Assembly (NCBI RefSeq): GCF_021130785.1
Contig: NC_060212.1
Location: forward strand, 145,536,501 to 145,600,500
Reading direction: 5' to 3'
DNA length: 64,000 nucleotides
From: Homalodisca vitripennis
Taxonomy: Eukaryota > Arthropoda > Insecta > Hemiptera > Cicadellidae
A program made the position numbers and the translations under genes. Position 1 is the stretch's first letter. The number at the start of each line of letters is the position of its first letter. Below the pieces are notes generated by a model, which was not told the origin of the DNA, made no database searches, and was given only the letters and a program-made list of their open reading frames with translations. Below, one piece after another: positions 37,511 through 47,799 of this stretch.

Positions 37511-38903
37511 TAGTATAAAACAAAGCCGCTTTCTCTGTCCCTATGTCCCTTTGTATGCTTAAATCTTTCAAACTACGCAACGGATTTTGATGCGGTTTTT
37601 TTTTTAATAGATAGAGTGATTCAAGAGGAAGGTTAACTATGTGTGATAACATCCATTAAATAGTGGAAAAATACTGTTATTCTTGAGGTTTCTAATGTTA
37701 TGTCGTTTCATAATTCAAATTAAACTGGCACTAAACAACTGATGACAGCTATAATTCGACAATCTTCCTGAGACATCTGTTTACATTTGAATTTTATGAA
37801 TAATAAGTAAACAGTGCTTGATCGGTAGTGTAATTTTCAGATAGTAAATAAAACATTAATATAAAAATTTCACTCCAGATTGCGCCAGTGACGAATTAAA
37901 ATCATCTAATGCATTAAATACTGTTATAAAACTAACCTTAATGAACAAAGTTATCAATGTTTTCACATAAGTTACTTTAAACTGGTGGGTTTCCCTGATA
38001 TTATGATATTACATTTTAAAAATGGCTTACGGAAAAACAGAGAAATGAAAACTAACATACCTTAACGATTTATTCTTTCCCTGGCTACAGTCCAAAAAAC
38101 AAGTGTAACGCAAAACTTTAATAACGATTATTTTGGAAACCTTAATAAGGATTTCTCTCTTATATCGGAAGTACATAAGAAGTAGGTAAGACTTCCCCCT
38201 AGGTCGTAATAGGCTTTTCAGTCCTAGCAAACTCAACTATGCCAACACGATTTTGACCAAAATAGATTTCCGAGAACTATATAATCGAACGTATATTATT
38301 TTAATCGAGGCAATATGTCAAGCTAATCTGTGACATAAGTGAATTTAAACGGTCTTAAGTAGGCACTTTTTAACCGAAGTAGGCATCTCGGTCATATGTA
38401 ACTATATATGTATATTTTCTTCGTCAGAACAACAAGGCAAACTCTACTATGGTACTGGAAATATCTTAGACCTGAAATATATGACAAGGACTGGGAAATA
38501 ACGCTTTTTGACCAAAGTAAGTTTCCGAGACCTGTGTGATCTGAGATTTGTGTTTTCTTGATCGGGATGAAATGAAATGAAATGAAAAATGACTTTATTA
38601 GAGGCGAAGTTAGGACTATAAAGTCCTCTCTACCACTTAACCTCACTTGGATGGCAAGGCAGATTCAGCTGTGACGTTATGCATATAATTAATTAGAACC
38701 AGAAATGCTTCTACACGTGCCAATTATGATATAATACTTAAGTTAAACTCTGATACTATTTACCATGAACTTAAAATATCTACCTGATGTATGCCTACTT
38801 ACGTTTTAAAATGTTTGTAGGACTCCCATCATATTACATCATATTTGCTTTTTATAAGACTTCGGTTCTAAAAATTGCGTACGAAGCCGCGGGTAACAGC
38901 TAG
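37511..38903 (+). mobile_element. Helitron-like non-autonomous element 2
   Basis: The left end reads TATAAAACAAAGCCGCTTTC then CTATGTCCCTTTGTATGC, and is followed by ACTACGCAACGGATTTTGATG and an ATAGATAGAGTGATTCAAGAGG block. This is wording found in many insect repeats of the same class. The right end reads ACGAAGCCGCGGGTAACAG plus CTAG, then T, as in element 1. It is about 1.39 kb long and noncoding. A short LINE tail is inserted at 38570-38648 with a GGATG target duplication. Blocks such as GACCAAARTARRTTTCCGAGA are repeated internally (38260 and 38513), suggesting internal duplication. Confidence 0.45.
38570..38648 (-). mobile_element. 5'-truncated LINE tail, copy 1
   Basis: A 79-bp insert is flanked by GGATG on both sides (38565-38569 and 38649-38653). 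On the minus strand it contains AGAGAGGACTTTATAGTCC, GCCTCTAATAAAGTC and ends in (TTTCA)n. The second copy at 48235-48319 has the same body and tail but a different 5' break. Fixed tail, variable 5' truncation and a 5-bp target duplication are the signature of LINE-type insertion. Confidence 0.75.
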
Positions 38904-39039
38904 TATTTACATAAATTGGAAAGATTCAAGAACCTAGACAGCACGAACAAGTAAAACATACTGGATGTGCAAAAACGTTTTGGTTTGGAGACCGACTCAA
39001 ACCTCAATGTACCACAACAATGTATTCCAATTTAAATTT
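38904..39039. other. intergenic DNA
   Basis: Short gap between the Helitron-like end and the GC-rich island; nothing seen. Confidence 0.5.
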
Positions 39040-39660
39040 GATTTGGTCCGGAAGGTCCAGCACCCGGTTAACAGGACCTGGCAGAGGTAGTCCTAGGAGC
39101 TTATCCGAAACGAATTCGAAACACTCAATAACGACTTCCGTAAGCTCTATTGGGCGCGGCGAGAGTGCGGGGGTGCCACGGGGGTCAATTACCAGAGTGG
39201 GTGCGGTAGTCCACGTCTCCATTACCGTATGGGCAACCGGCGATGCAGGTGCAGCCGCCAAATTGGGCCTTCCGGTCACCTATAAATCACCGCAATAGGA
39301 GAAATGCCGACTCGATCTATCAATTGTTCTCGCACCGCATTAAAACGGATCCGGGGGCAGCAGTGTGACTTACCAGTGAAACCTGTCCGTGTGCCGACCA
39401 TATATTCAATAAAGATTCGCATAAATACGCCCGTTTATGGGTGCCATAACGGCGGACCGATCGTCCATAAATAATCAGCTAATGATATCGATAATTAGTG
39501 CAGCTCGAGCAGTCCCGGCCCCCGATCACCGCTGGTAAATCACCGGTAATTAATTCAGCTGTTCGGATCGGTGCGTGGCCCGACCGTCCGACAGCGGCGG
39601 AATGTTGTTTGGCAACAATAACAACATTTTACAACAACGTTGCTGTCACATTAATTATAG
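39040..39660. promoter_or_regulatory. candidate regulatory island with DRE and homeodomain-like words
   Basis: This is one of the most GC-rich noncoding stretches in the window. It contains a perfect DRE-type TATCGATA at 39486-39493 beside GATAATTAG. Upstream, CCCGTTTATGGG (39429-39440) and CCATAAATAATC (39465-39476) have the TTTATGG/CCATAAA core bound by Caudal/Abd-B-like factors. Frames on both strands are open at 39004-39298 (91 and 92 codons) and neither is a known family; this is expected from low stop density. The regulatory role is inferred from motifs only. Confidence 0.3.
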
Positions 39661-40313
39661 TAGAAATAATTCGTCCTCAATGTACCTGCAGGTTTGTATA
39701 AAAATTATATATTTTGTGTCCGTCCACACTTTGTGTATTACTGACTCGATATTGTCTATTGCCCTAACAATCACGATATGCATGTGATAAATCACACTCA
39801 ATCATATGGATTGGCGTCAAGTTACGTTAAAAATAATCGCAGAAAATGTACTGACTTATTAACACTCATACTAGAACATATATAAAGGAGTTTGGACATG
39901 GCTTCAATAAATTTGGTATCGAAAATTGTATACAATTTATTTTTTACCAAAACAGATTTTATATTTTATTACACTTAACCCTGAAATAAGCAATTGCAAA
40001 GCCTATAATGACAGGATTTTATGAAATTTATGCACATCATCATTCAAAAATATGTATAGATTCATTGTAATTAAGTACTTTATGCTAATACTAATTAATT
40101 TGTATGTGACAAGTTTTTATACAAAATAATAAAATAAATCTTAGTTTTACAAACACTGATTAATAAAAATTAGGAAATCAATATTTTTATCGTGACTTAT
40201 ATGTTTTAGCGTTTGTATTATACGTCATAACGCAATAAATTCAATATACACCAAATTAATTATTAGGAGGCGAAACAAATAAAATGATCTATATATGATC
40301 AAATAATATGATG
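39661..40313. other. AT-rich intergenic DNA
   Basis: Nothing recognised up to the hAT target duplication. Confidence 0.5.
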
Positions 40314-40689
40314 ATATATAACAGCGGTTCTCAACCTGGGGGGCGCGCCCCCCTGGGGGGGCGTGGAAGAATTTCAGGGGAGGCGTCAACAAATTTTTAA
40401 AAAATACTTAAGTTGTGGTTTTTGAAACAGTTATTTTTTCATATATATTTACAAACAACAACAAAATTTAATTTGATGCTGGACACAAACACACAATCAT
40501 TGAAATTATTAAATTATTAACTCAATAAAATGTAAAGCTTTGGTTTCTATGAACCCCGCTGGCGTGAAGTGTGAAGCGGGATTGACGCTCACGAGAATCG
40601 CGCCAAGTGCGATTGCCGTTAGTAAGTGGTTTCTATAACCGCGTGAACCACGCTCTCAACGTGGGATCGGTCATTCAACATTTGTAGAC

Positions 40690-40975
40690 ATGGGTGTGAG
40701 GATGTTAGCATTAGTGTTTCTTCTCGACGAAGGAAATGCGGATGAAGAAGTTATACTACCTGAATTTGTTAACGATGATCGTTCACCTTTATTTACAAGA
40801 AGAAGTAAAGAGAGGTGTTTTAAAATTTTAATTTTGAGACAATTAATGGATGACAAGACGAAGTTCAGAGAATATTTCAGAGTTACAGTAAAGTTGGACT
40901 GTTTTATGAAATTTTAGGATATATTCAAAATGACCTTACAACTCCTGCCACAAATAAATGGTTTCTACGCATTTT
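40690..40975 (+). pseudogene. PIF/Harbinger transposase, N-terminal remnant
   Basis: The ATG at 40690 opens a 75-codon frame containing LLDEGNADEE, then SPLFTRRSKERCFKILI and LRQLMDDKTKFREYFRVT. This is the usual N-terminal order of Harbinger (HARBI1-like) transposases: HPLF..R, then a KF.EYFR block. Near 40905 the frame shifts by one base, after which ILGYIQNDLTTPATNKW continues the family pattern to about 40970. The DDE catalytic domain is missing entirely, removed by the internal deletion. About 95 of roughly 400 residues remain. Confidence 0.75.
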
Positions 40976-41318
40976 ATTTTATAACTAGATTTTTGTAGTT
41001 TTTCATTGATTGGTCAAATAACACTCTGTGCTCAAGCACATAATCAATTAACATTTCATCTAATTCTGGTGAAAAAATCTTGGATTCCTTCGATAACACT
41101 ATTTCATACACACACGGAACCGGCAATGCCGCAGCGGTAAATGCGCCAGTGTGGGTAGACTTTGACGGGATTCGTCGTCGTGTTGCGCTCCCAATTTCCG
41201 GCGGGAATGACGCCGGCCCGATATGACAAACCGCGCTCGTAATAAAACATGCAGTAGTTTTGGCGCGATGACGTAGTACCGCTTCACGCTTCGCGCCGGC
41301 GGGGTTCATGGAAACCAA
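40974..41318 (-). pseudogene. MADF-like DNA-binding protein remnant of Harbinger
   Basis: The minus-strand frame of 114 codons ends in LDEMLIDYVLEHRVLFDQSMKNYKN, which has the MADF helix pattern (L.d.V..hp.LyD....yKn). PIF/Harbinger elements typically carry a second, MADF- or Myb-domain gene besides the transposase. The first 70 residues overlap the terminal inverted repeat and subterminal GC-rich DNA, so the true start is probably further in, near 41100. The domain stops after about 30 residues at the deletion point. The assignment is moderately firm because element context and motif agree. Confidence 0.55.
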
Positions 41319-41368
41319 AGCTTAAGTGAGCGTCTGGCCAGGCGTGAGAAACTAGCTGACTCAGAACA

Positions 41369-41412
41369 AGGCGCGTGGAAGAGGACTATTCCACCTATTC
41401 CACGCGCCTTAG
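41369..41412. repeat. 13-bp hairpin inside the hAT 5' region
   Basis: AAGGCGCGTGGAA is inverted as TTCCACGCGCCTT about 18 bases downstream, in the untranslated region before the transposase start. This may be a subterminal transposase-binding structure or a remnant of a small insertion. Confidence 0.6.
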
Positions 41413-41671
41413 ACTCAGCATACAACCCTCCCCCCCGTCTGGACTCACCCTGCCTTTCTTTATTTGTAGCGCGGCGCGGGGCGTAGTGCGCATGTCTGCC
41501 ACTGTCCACCACAAGCGCTACTTGTCACACAGTATCATCCAGTCCCAGTCGCGCATTTGCCTTCGCCTGTGAATGTAGTTTTATTGTAACTATTATAGCG
41601 ATTGTGTTGTTGATTGTCATCGCCATTACATTGACAAATATTGTGTGTTTTAGTGGTTAGTTGTTATTAAA

Positions 41672-43473
41672 ATGGCTAAATCACTGCCAAAGAAAAGACT
41701 CTACAGTGATGCCTATATTAAATACGGGTTTACATTTATTGAGAAAAACGGTAGTCATTTACCTCAGTGCGTAATTTGTCATGTAGTTCTAAGTAACGAT
41801 GCAATGCGACCTGGACGTTTGGAACGCCATTTGAATACAAATCACGCTGCTCTAAAGGACAAACCTACTGAATTTTTCGTTTCTAGGAAACGTTGCCTTA
41901 AGAGAATGAAACTTGACCCCAGTGGAAGTTTTCGAATGGAAAATGAAAAAGGCCGTTGAGGCTTCTTACAAAATTGCCTTGTTGATAGCTAAAGACAAGA
42001 AACCCCACACAATCGGTGAGTCACTCATAAAACCTTGTTTGCTTACTGCCTGTAGCACTGTGCTCGGTGAAGACAGCTACAATAAAGTTGCAAAAATTTC
42101 TTTATCAAACGATACAGTCAAACGTAGAATTGATGACATGGCTATTGACTTAAAAAATCAACTGGTGCAAAAGCTAAAGAACTCCCCATTCTTTGCATTG
42201 CAGTGCGATGAAACAACAGACATTTCAAAACAAGCGCAGTTGTTGTTTTACTGTAGATATATAGATGAAAAGAAATTCCTTGAAGAAATACTGTTTTCTA
42301 CAAATCTTGAAACAACAACTACAGCAGTCAATATATTTTCTTCTCTTCAAACATTTTTAGAAGCTAATGGCCTTCCCTGGGAGAGAGTTATTGGAATATG
42401 TACTGATGGAGCTCAAGCGATGACAGGTTGCCGATCAGGATTTATTGAATTGGCTAAGAAAAAGAACCCTAAAATAATTGGATCCCATTGTATCATCCAC
42501 AGACAAGCTTTGGCTTGCCAGACTCTCCCTGAATCACTTAACACTGCTTTGAAATTAGCAGTTCAAGTAGTGAATCACGTCAAATCCAGTGCTTTGAACA
42601 CCAGACTTTTTCGAGTGTTGTGTCAAGAACTGAACAGTGATCAAGAAACACTTCTCTTTCACACCGAAGTTCGTTGGTTGTCCAAAGGTAATATGCTTGC
42701 AAGGTTGTTCAACTTGAAATCAGAAGTTGAAATCTTTTTGATGAGTTCAAGTGAAGAACTGTACAAGAAATTTACAGATGACAAATTTATCTTTTACCTG
42801 GCATATTTATCAGACTTTTTTGAAACAATAAATCTTCTGAACCTAAAGCTACAAGGTCAGAAAAGTACTTTAAAGAATTATGATTCGATTAAGAGTTTTA
42901 CTGAGAAGATAGCTCTTTGGCAACGCCGCCTGCAGAATTCGGAGCCGAACTTTTCTTCGTTTCCAAAATTAAACAACCTCCTCGATGAAACCCAAAGTCT
43001 TCCAAAAGTCCTAATAAATGAAATGAAGGACCTAATATCTGAGCATTTGTTGTCTCTGAAGAACAAAATCGAAGCTTATTTCCCAGATATAAGCTCGGAA
43101 AAACTGGGAATTCAAGTTAACAAGAGACCCCTTTCAAATCAACGTTGATATACTTCCTGGTTACATTCAAGAACAAACAATTGACTTGCAATGTGATTCA
43201 AAAGCTAAAGTGGATTTCCCAAACATGGATCTCGAAGATTTCTGGCTACTATATCTTCCTATTTACCCAGAAGTAGCAATGGAGGCAGCCAAGTTGCTTG
43301 TACAGTTTTCATCTACTTATCTATGCGAGTCAGGATTTTCAGCCCTGGCTAATATAAAATCGAAATATCGAGCCAGACTAGATGTGGAAAGTGACCTGCG
43401 GTGTTCTTTGTCAACATTGCAACCAAACATACAAAAAATAGTTAACGAGAAACAGTGCCAGCCCTCACACTAG
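41672..43473 (+). pseudogene. hAT transposase (Buster/ZBED5-FAM200 type), two frameshifts
   Basis: In order, the frame carries an N-terminal BED zinc finger (C-x2-C in CVICHVVLS, then HLNTNH) and a hAT catalytic core. The core has FFALQCDETTDIS (first Asp), VIGICTDGAQAMTG (second Asp), GSHCIIHRQALA and FHTEVRWLSKGN. The C-terminal dimerisation region has YLCESGFSALANIKSKYR (catalytic Glu in CESGF) and ends QPSH. Total about 595 residues, a full-length protein. The frame is broken twice by single-base changes: near 41947-41951 in a run of five A, after SGSFRMENE, and near 43125-43134, before DPFQINVDILPG. There are no other stops, so it is recently dead, or the breaks are sequence errors. Relatives include the domesticated ZBED5/FAM200/SCAND3 proteins of vertebrates. 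Confidence 0.93.
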
Positions 43474-43756
43474 TACTACACAAGTAACGAAAATTTTTTG
43501 GTTACATTATTGATATTTTGTTGTAGTTTTTTCGATTATTTGTGTAATTAAAATTTGTATTTGAATAAATGTGATTTTATATTCCTTACCAGAGTATGTC
43601 TAGCCTAAGTTCAATGTCATTTTACGCAAACATAACGTAAGAAAGTTTATCATATATAAGTCTAAATTAACTTATTCCATAAAGGGAGGCGTGACCTCAC
43701 ACCAAAGTATGAAGGGGGGCTCAAAGGCTGAAAGGTTGAGAACCCCTGATATATAA

Positions 43757-44724
43757 TATGGAATGTGTTATCATTTTAGTGTCCAACATCACAATTTTGA
43801 TTAAAACAGATATTGAGAAAAAGACTAAAAAGACTAGTACTGGTAAATTACCACTGGGGAAACGTGTTATACGACTATTACTAGTTATACTACTTCCAGG
43901 GTTAACGGGAAATAACTTCCCTTATTACAAACCTGATTAGATTGACTTCAATCAGTTTTTATCAAGATAATTAGTATATATACAAATTTTAACCCGTTAC
44001 AAAAGTGAGCAACAAAAACCAAGGAACACAAATCGATATTGGAAAGGGAACACCAGGTATTGAAAAACCTCCGGAAATTAGTCAAAAGTAAATGTGTATT
44101 TGAGGAAAGTTTAGATGACTTCTAGAAATTATTTCCATTTTAGTTAATCATTGATTTTACGAAAAGTTGTAAACGAAATTGATACATCTAATAAAGTGAT
44201 TTTTTAAGATTAATCTATTAAAGGAAAGACACTAAAACCATTTATTTTTATGAAGGTAAGTAAGGGAAAAGATTAAGATATAGCAATACGATGTTAAAAC
44301 TGGCAGATAGATGTCAGAAATAACAGAAATCTCGAGGCAAGGTTATACGTTCTTTGATAAATATTTGAAGTAGTGCTGTTTTGAATAAGCCCTAATTTTA
44401 CAGCGTGGTTTTAGTGCTTTAGTTATTTAAATTGTTGTTAAAATACACATTTGTGTATATCATCATCACCATTTTATATGTAAAAAAATATGAATACATG
44501 TTTATAGATTGTTTGAGCCCACGCAATATTACGAGTATCTTATTTTTTTAATGTCCAACACAAAGATCGTGACCGTAAACTGTTATTATTTTAAGGACTT
44601 TATTAGTTCCTAAAGTTAAACTCAGCTGACACACCTAAAATACACCTATTTACACATTATTTTGTCTTTTAAAATTTACCTTATATAAAGTCATTGGAAT
44701 AATTAAAAAAATCCATCATTCGAG
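43757..44724. other. AT-rich intergenic DNA
   Basis: Nothing recognised. Confidence 0.5.
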
Positions 44725-45565
44725 AGGCTGGGCAAATTAATTTCTGTCTGTCTGTCAGTCCGCACGATATCTCGAGAAGGGATTTATCTATAGATTTTGC
44801 CTAAGTTACTTCATCTCTAAAGCAAAATGGAGTTCCATGATGATGCATGTCACTCCATAAGATTTGTTAACTTGCCGTGAGCAAACAGTTTTACATTATT
44901 TATATGGGTAACCGTCATGGCAAAGAAAAGTTGCAGAATAAATCAATTTTTAAACCAACAGAGTAGAATCATATAACGTTTTAACATGTGGAAGTGGGTG
45001 CGCCTGAATTAGCACCCCCTGGACACAGCACCGCCTCGCTACTGACGTCATTTTGACGTCATTTTGAACGTCAAGAAGGGGGGGGTGCTAAATCAGCACA
45101 GTGGCCGTGTCCAGGCCCTGAAAAAGCACCTCCTTCGAATAAGGGGGTCCTAATTCAGCGCCTTGACCGTGTTCATGTGCTGATTTAGCACCCCCTTCGA
45201 ATAGGGGGGTCCTAATTCAGCGCCTTGACCGTGCTCATCGTGCTGATTTAGCACCCCCTTGAATCTGGGTGCTGCTATATCAGCGCCGTACTGATGAGAT
45301 GAATAATTATCCCAACGGAATAATGTGTTAATTCAGGGTCTCGACCATGTTCATTCGCTGATTTAGCACCCCCTTGTAGTCGGGGGGGTGCTAATTCAGT
45401 GCCTGGTCCCTGTCCGTGCGCTGAATTAGCACCCCCCTGCCGTGACGTCAGAGCCCGAGGGGGTGCTTATTCCAGGGGGGTGCTAAAAGCAGCGTCCCCG
45501 TGGAAGTGTTTACATAGAAACTCAGCAAAGCATGTTACGTGACACATGGTGTGGTGTACTTCCAA
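44725..45565 (+). repeat. dispersed repeat family member, split by an insertion
   Basis: The left part (44725-44996) has GAGAGGCTGGGCAAATTA, GTCTGTCTGTCAGTC, GATATCTCGAGAAG, GGAGTTCCATGATGATGC, GCATGTCACTCCAT and GGTAACCGTCATGGC. The right part (45509-45565) has GCATGTTACGTGACACATGG and GTGGTGTACTTCC. Other copies carry these blocks continuously, so the hairpin-array element between them is a later insertion. Confidence 0.65.
44988..45508. mobile_element. GC-rich hairpin-array element with 9-bp duplication
   Basis: GTGGAAGTG at 44988-44996 and again at 45500-45508 bounds a 503-bp insert inside an older repeat. The insert is a series of imperfect hairpins built from GCTGATTTAGCACCCCC and its inversion GGGGGTGCTAATTCAGC. 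The hairpins are separated by a GCCTTGACCGTGTTCAT-like linker, with a repeat step of about 73 bp in the best part (45130-45280). The outer ends (GGGTGCGCCTGAATTAGCACC and the inversion of GGTGCTAAAAGCAGCGTCCCC) are imperfect inverted repeats. Three TGACGTCA palindromes or near-matches occur. A 9-bp target duplication would fit a Mutator-type non-autonomous element, but no transposase is visible here. Confidence 0.75.
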
Positions 45566-45775
45566 CATATTTATTTTAGTCAAAATTATAATTAGAACAT
45601 TTTATAAAAATGGATTTATGAGGTAAATTGTTTTAACTTATAGGGGTCGACGTGGAAGAGAGAGAAGCCTACTGACCTCAGTCCTATTTTGTAATCAATT
45701 AAAAAATATTATTTGTATTTCTCCTACATGATATCATGTTAAAATTAGTGATGGTGGTTAATTCAATGTGAATGA

Positions 45776-45874
45776 TGAGTTTAGCTCCATTTCACCTTCA
45801 TCTTAGTACAAATCTGTGACAGCGTCAGATTCCGGACGCTACACTAAGAGGCAGGTGAACTAGAGCTAAACTCA
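45776..45874. mobile_element. 99-bp MITE-like hairpin
   Basis: TGAGTTTAGCTCCATTTCACCT at the left and AGGTGAACTAGAGCTAAACTCA at the right are inverted with two or three mismatches. A smaller palindrome, AGCGTCAGATTCCGGACGCT, sits inside. Related termini occur at 49801-50150 and, more weakly, near 5190. No target duplication could be fixed. Confidence 0.65.
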
Positions 45875-47799
45875 ATATTCAGTTGTAATCTAATGAAATG
45901 AGCCATCTACTTTAAATATCGCATGCAACTTGAGCGAAACGTAAGACAGGTCATGTGGTGTGGCGTACTCCTAAGCTGTAACTAAGTAGAGTTTGAGAAC
46001 TGACGCAGAAAAATAAAATAATGTTTCTGGAGGGATGGAGGAAACGTGTACGGGGATGGGTTCATTGGCCAAAGAATTCATAGGAAGGAAAATTACACCA
46101 AATTTAGAAAGACTAAGGGAGAAGTAATGTATATGTGTATAGAAGGGATCAAAGTGGTGGAAAAATACTGACACTCGAAAGACCTAGAAAATAGGGAGAT
46201 ATAAATGTCGAATGTTCTCAAGGCTTACGATCCATGGACCAAAGAACAGAGGATTTACAAACTGTGAATTCACAGCCATCTCAGAGTTAGCTACACGAGA
46301 GCAAAGTACTAAATTCTGTCTAAATTAGAAAGTCGGTAAGATAAAAAGCATATTTCCAAATGTGTCTAGACACTATAGAATGGAATAACCTACAACTGTT
46401 GCGTACGTAGTTTTTCGAAGGGTGTTGGAAGAAGGAATGCCACCCCAAACCATGGTATCTTGGGGTTCTTCCCTGTAGGATTGATGATATTTAAAACCTT
46501 ATATATGTAATTTAGTGCTGTTTTTGAATTACAGAAAGGAAAAAATACGGAAGTCTTACTGAAACACTTGTTCATAGGACAAATGAACACTGTCGATGGA
46601 ATTTAAGTTATGTGACATCGACAGGACCTAGCGCAACACCAGAGAATTCTCTTAGCTCTGGTTGAGAATCCTTACAATCCTTGATTCTAGGATCTAATTA
46701 ATTATTATCTGAACAGGGACAGTGTCAGAAAAAAAAACTTAGGTGTAAAGTGGTGAAATCCATCACATTATACGATTGATAATTCAACTCATTACGATCC
46801 ACAAGCCTAGATCATCTAAAATATCTTAATGTTAGACCTCTGGCATTAAACTTTTCAGCAAAGGAGGTCATAAAATAAACTGGTTACTTGAGTACTATAA
46901 TAACAGTTTTACAACTGGAACTCAATAATGTTAGGTTGCTGTAATCAATATAATTATTCTAAGTATTAACATAAATAACTTAGTCATTGATTAAAATAGA
47001 CTTTGTTTTCCAATAATATGCAATAATATTGTGTTTCAAACTTTCAGTAAGGGAATCATGAGACTAATTGTTCTTAGTCTGAGGAGTCTTTCGTTAAGAC
47101 TCCTTTAATAATTTTAAAATATCAATGACAATAATTTAAAATCAAATAAAAATTAAATTTTCAGTTATAGAATAGCCATAATTAATTAATTATTTCTTTT
47201 TCAATATCAGATTATATCACGTGTAGGAGGTACAACTATATAACGTAACCGACAAAGCACTTACGGCACTGATCATACTCAAAGAAAATGCTCAAAAATA
47301 AATAAAAAATGCCACAAAATATATTAAATGTCCGATTGACTTGCTTACTATGTATTGTTTAACATTATGTATAGTGCTAAAATGATGTGACATTGTGACA
47401 TGGTTGGGCAACCTCTGAAGATTGTAAACCCCTGATCAAGCCATGAACAGGAATTCAACTCTTTAAGGAAATATGTATGAAACATCAAAGAAAATTAATT
47501 AAATTATGAAAACTCATGACATTTACTATTATAGGAATCGGTTGCAATTAAAGAGGTCTTAGTGTAGGCCTACAAGAAACAAAATTCGAAAATCTGGTGT
47601 CCAGTAGCTGAATTTTCCAGAAAGGAGAAAAATATATTTCCAGGGGTGCGTGACTAAATACATATAATTCACTCCAGTTTTTATGAGGATCTTAAGTCAT
47701 TTGATAATGTCAATCTTGAAGTTCCTTTTTATAAATTAGAGATTTGCTTGTATTAGGAGGCACCGCAAAAACAGCGGTTTAGATCATACCCCACTGATC
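45875..47799. other. AT-rich intergenic DNA
   Basis: CAGGTCATGTGGTGTGGCGT at 45948 is another scrap of the dispersed family. Otherwise nothing is recognised. Confidence 0.5.

Larger units (their letters stand above)
40536..41322. mobile_element. internally deleted PIF/Harbinger element nested in the hAT
   Basis: The 787-bp insert is flanked by TAA on both sides (40533-40535 and 41323-41325), matching the 3-bp TWA target duplication of PIF/Harbinger. Its terminal inverted repeat starts AGCTTTGGTTTC and continues for about 44 bp with roughly four mismatches (ATGAACCCCGC, then a GTGAAGCGG block). Inside, a plus-strand frame encodes the start of a Harbinger transposase and a minus-strand frame encodes a MADF-like segment. 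The two meet tail to tail near 40975, as expected from internal deletion of a two-gene Harbinger element. Non-autonomous. Confidence 0.85.
40314..43756 (+). mobile_element. hAT (Buster-type) transposon with 8-bp target duplications
   Basis: The element proper is 40322-43748 (3,427 bp). It starts CAGCGGTTCTCAACC and ends with the inversion of CAGGGGTTCTCAACC, a 15-bp terminal inverted repeat with one mismatch. It is flanked by ATATATAA at 40314-40321 and ATATATAA at 43749-43756, a perfect 8-bp target duplication, which is the hAT hallmark. It carries one transposase reading frame (41672-43473) broken by two frameshifts, and a nested Harbinger derivative (40536-41322) between the left end and the transposase. 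Without the insert it is about 2.6 kb, a normal size for the group. The intact ends and duplications mean the insertion is not ancient. Confidence 0.95.

Noticed and set aside
39004..39298. Paired 91/92-codon frames on opposite strands
   Set aside because: Both strands open at once is expected from GC-rich, stop-poor DNA; neither product is recognised.
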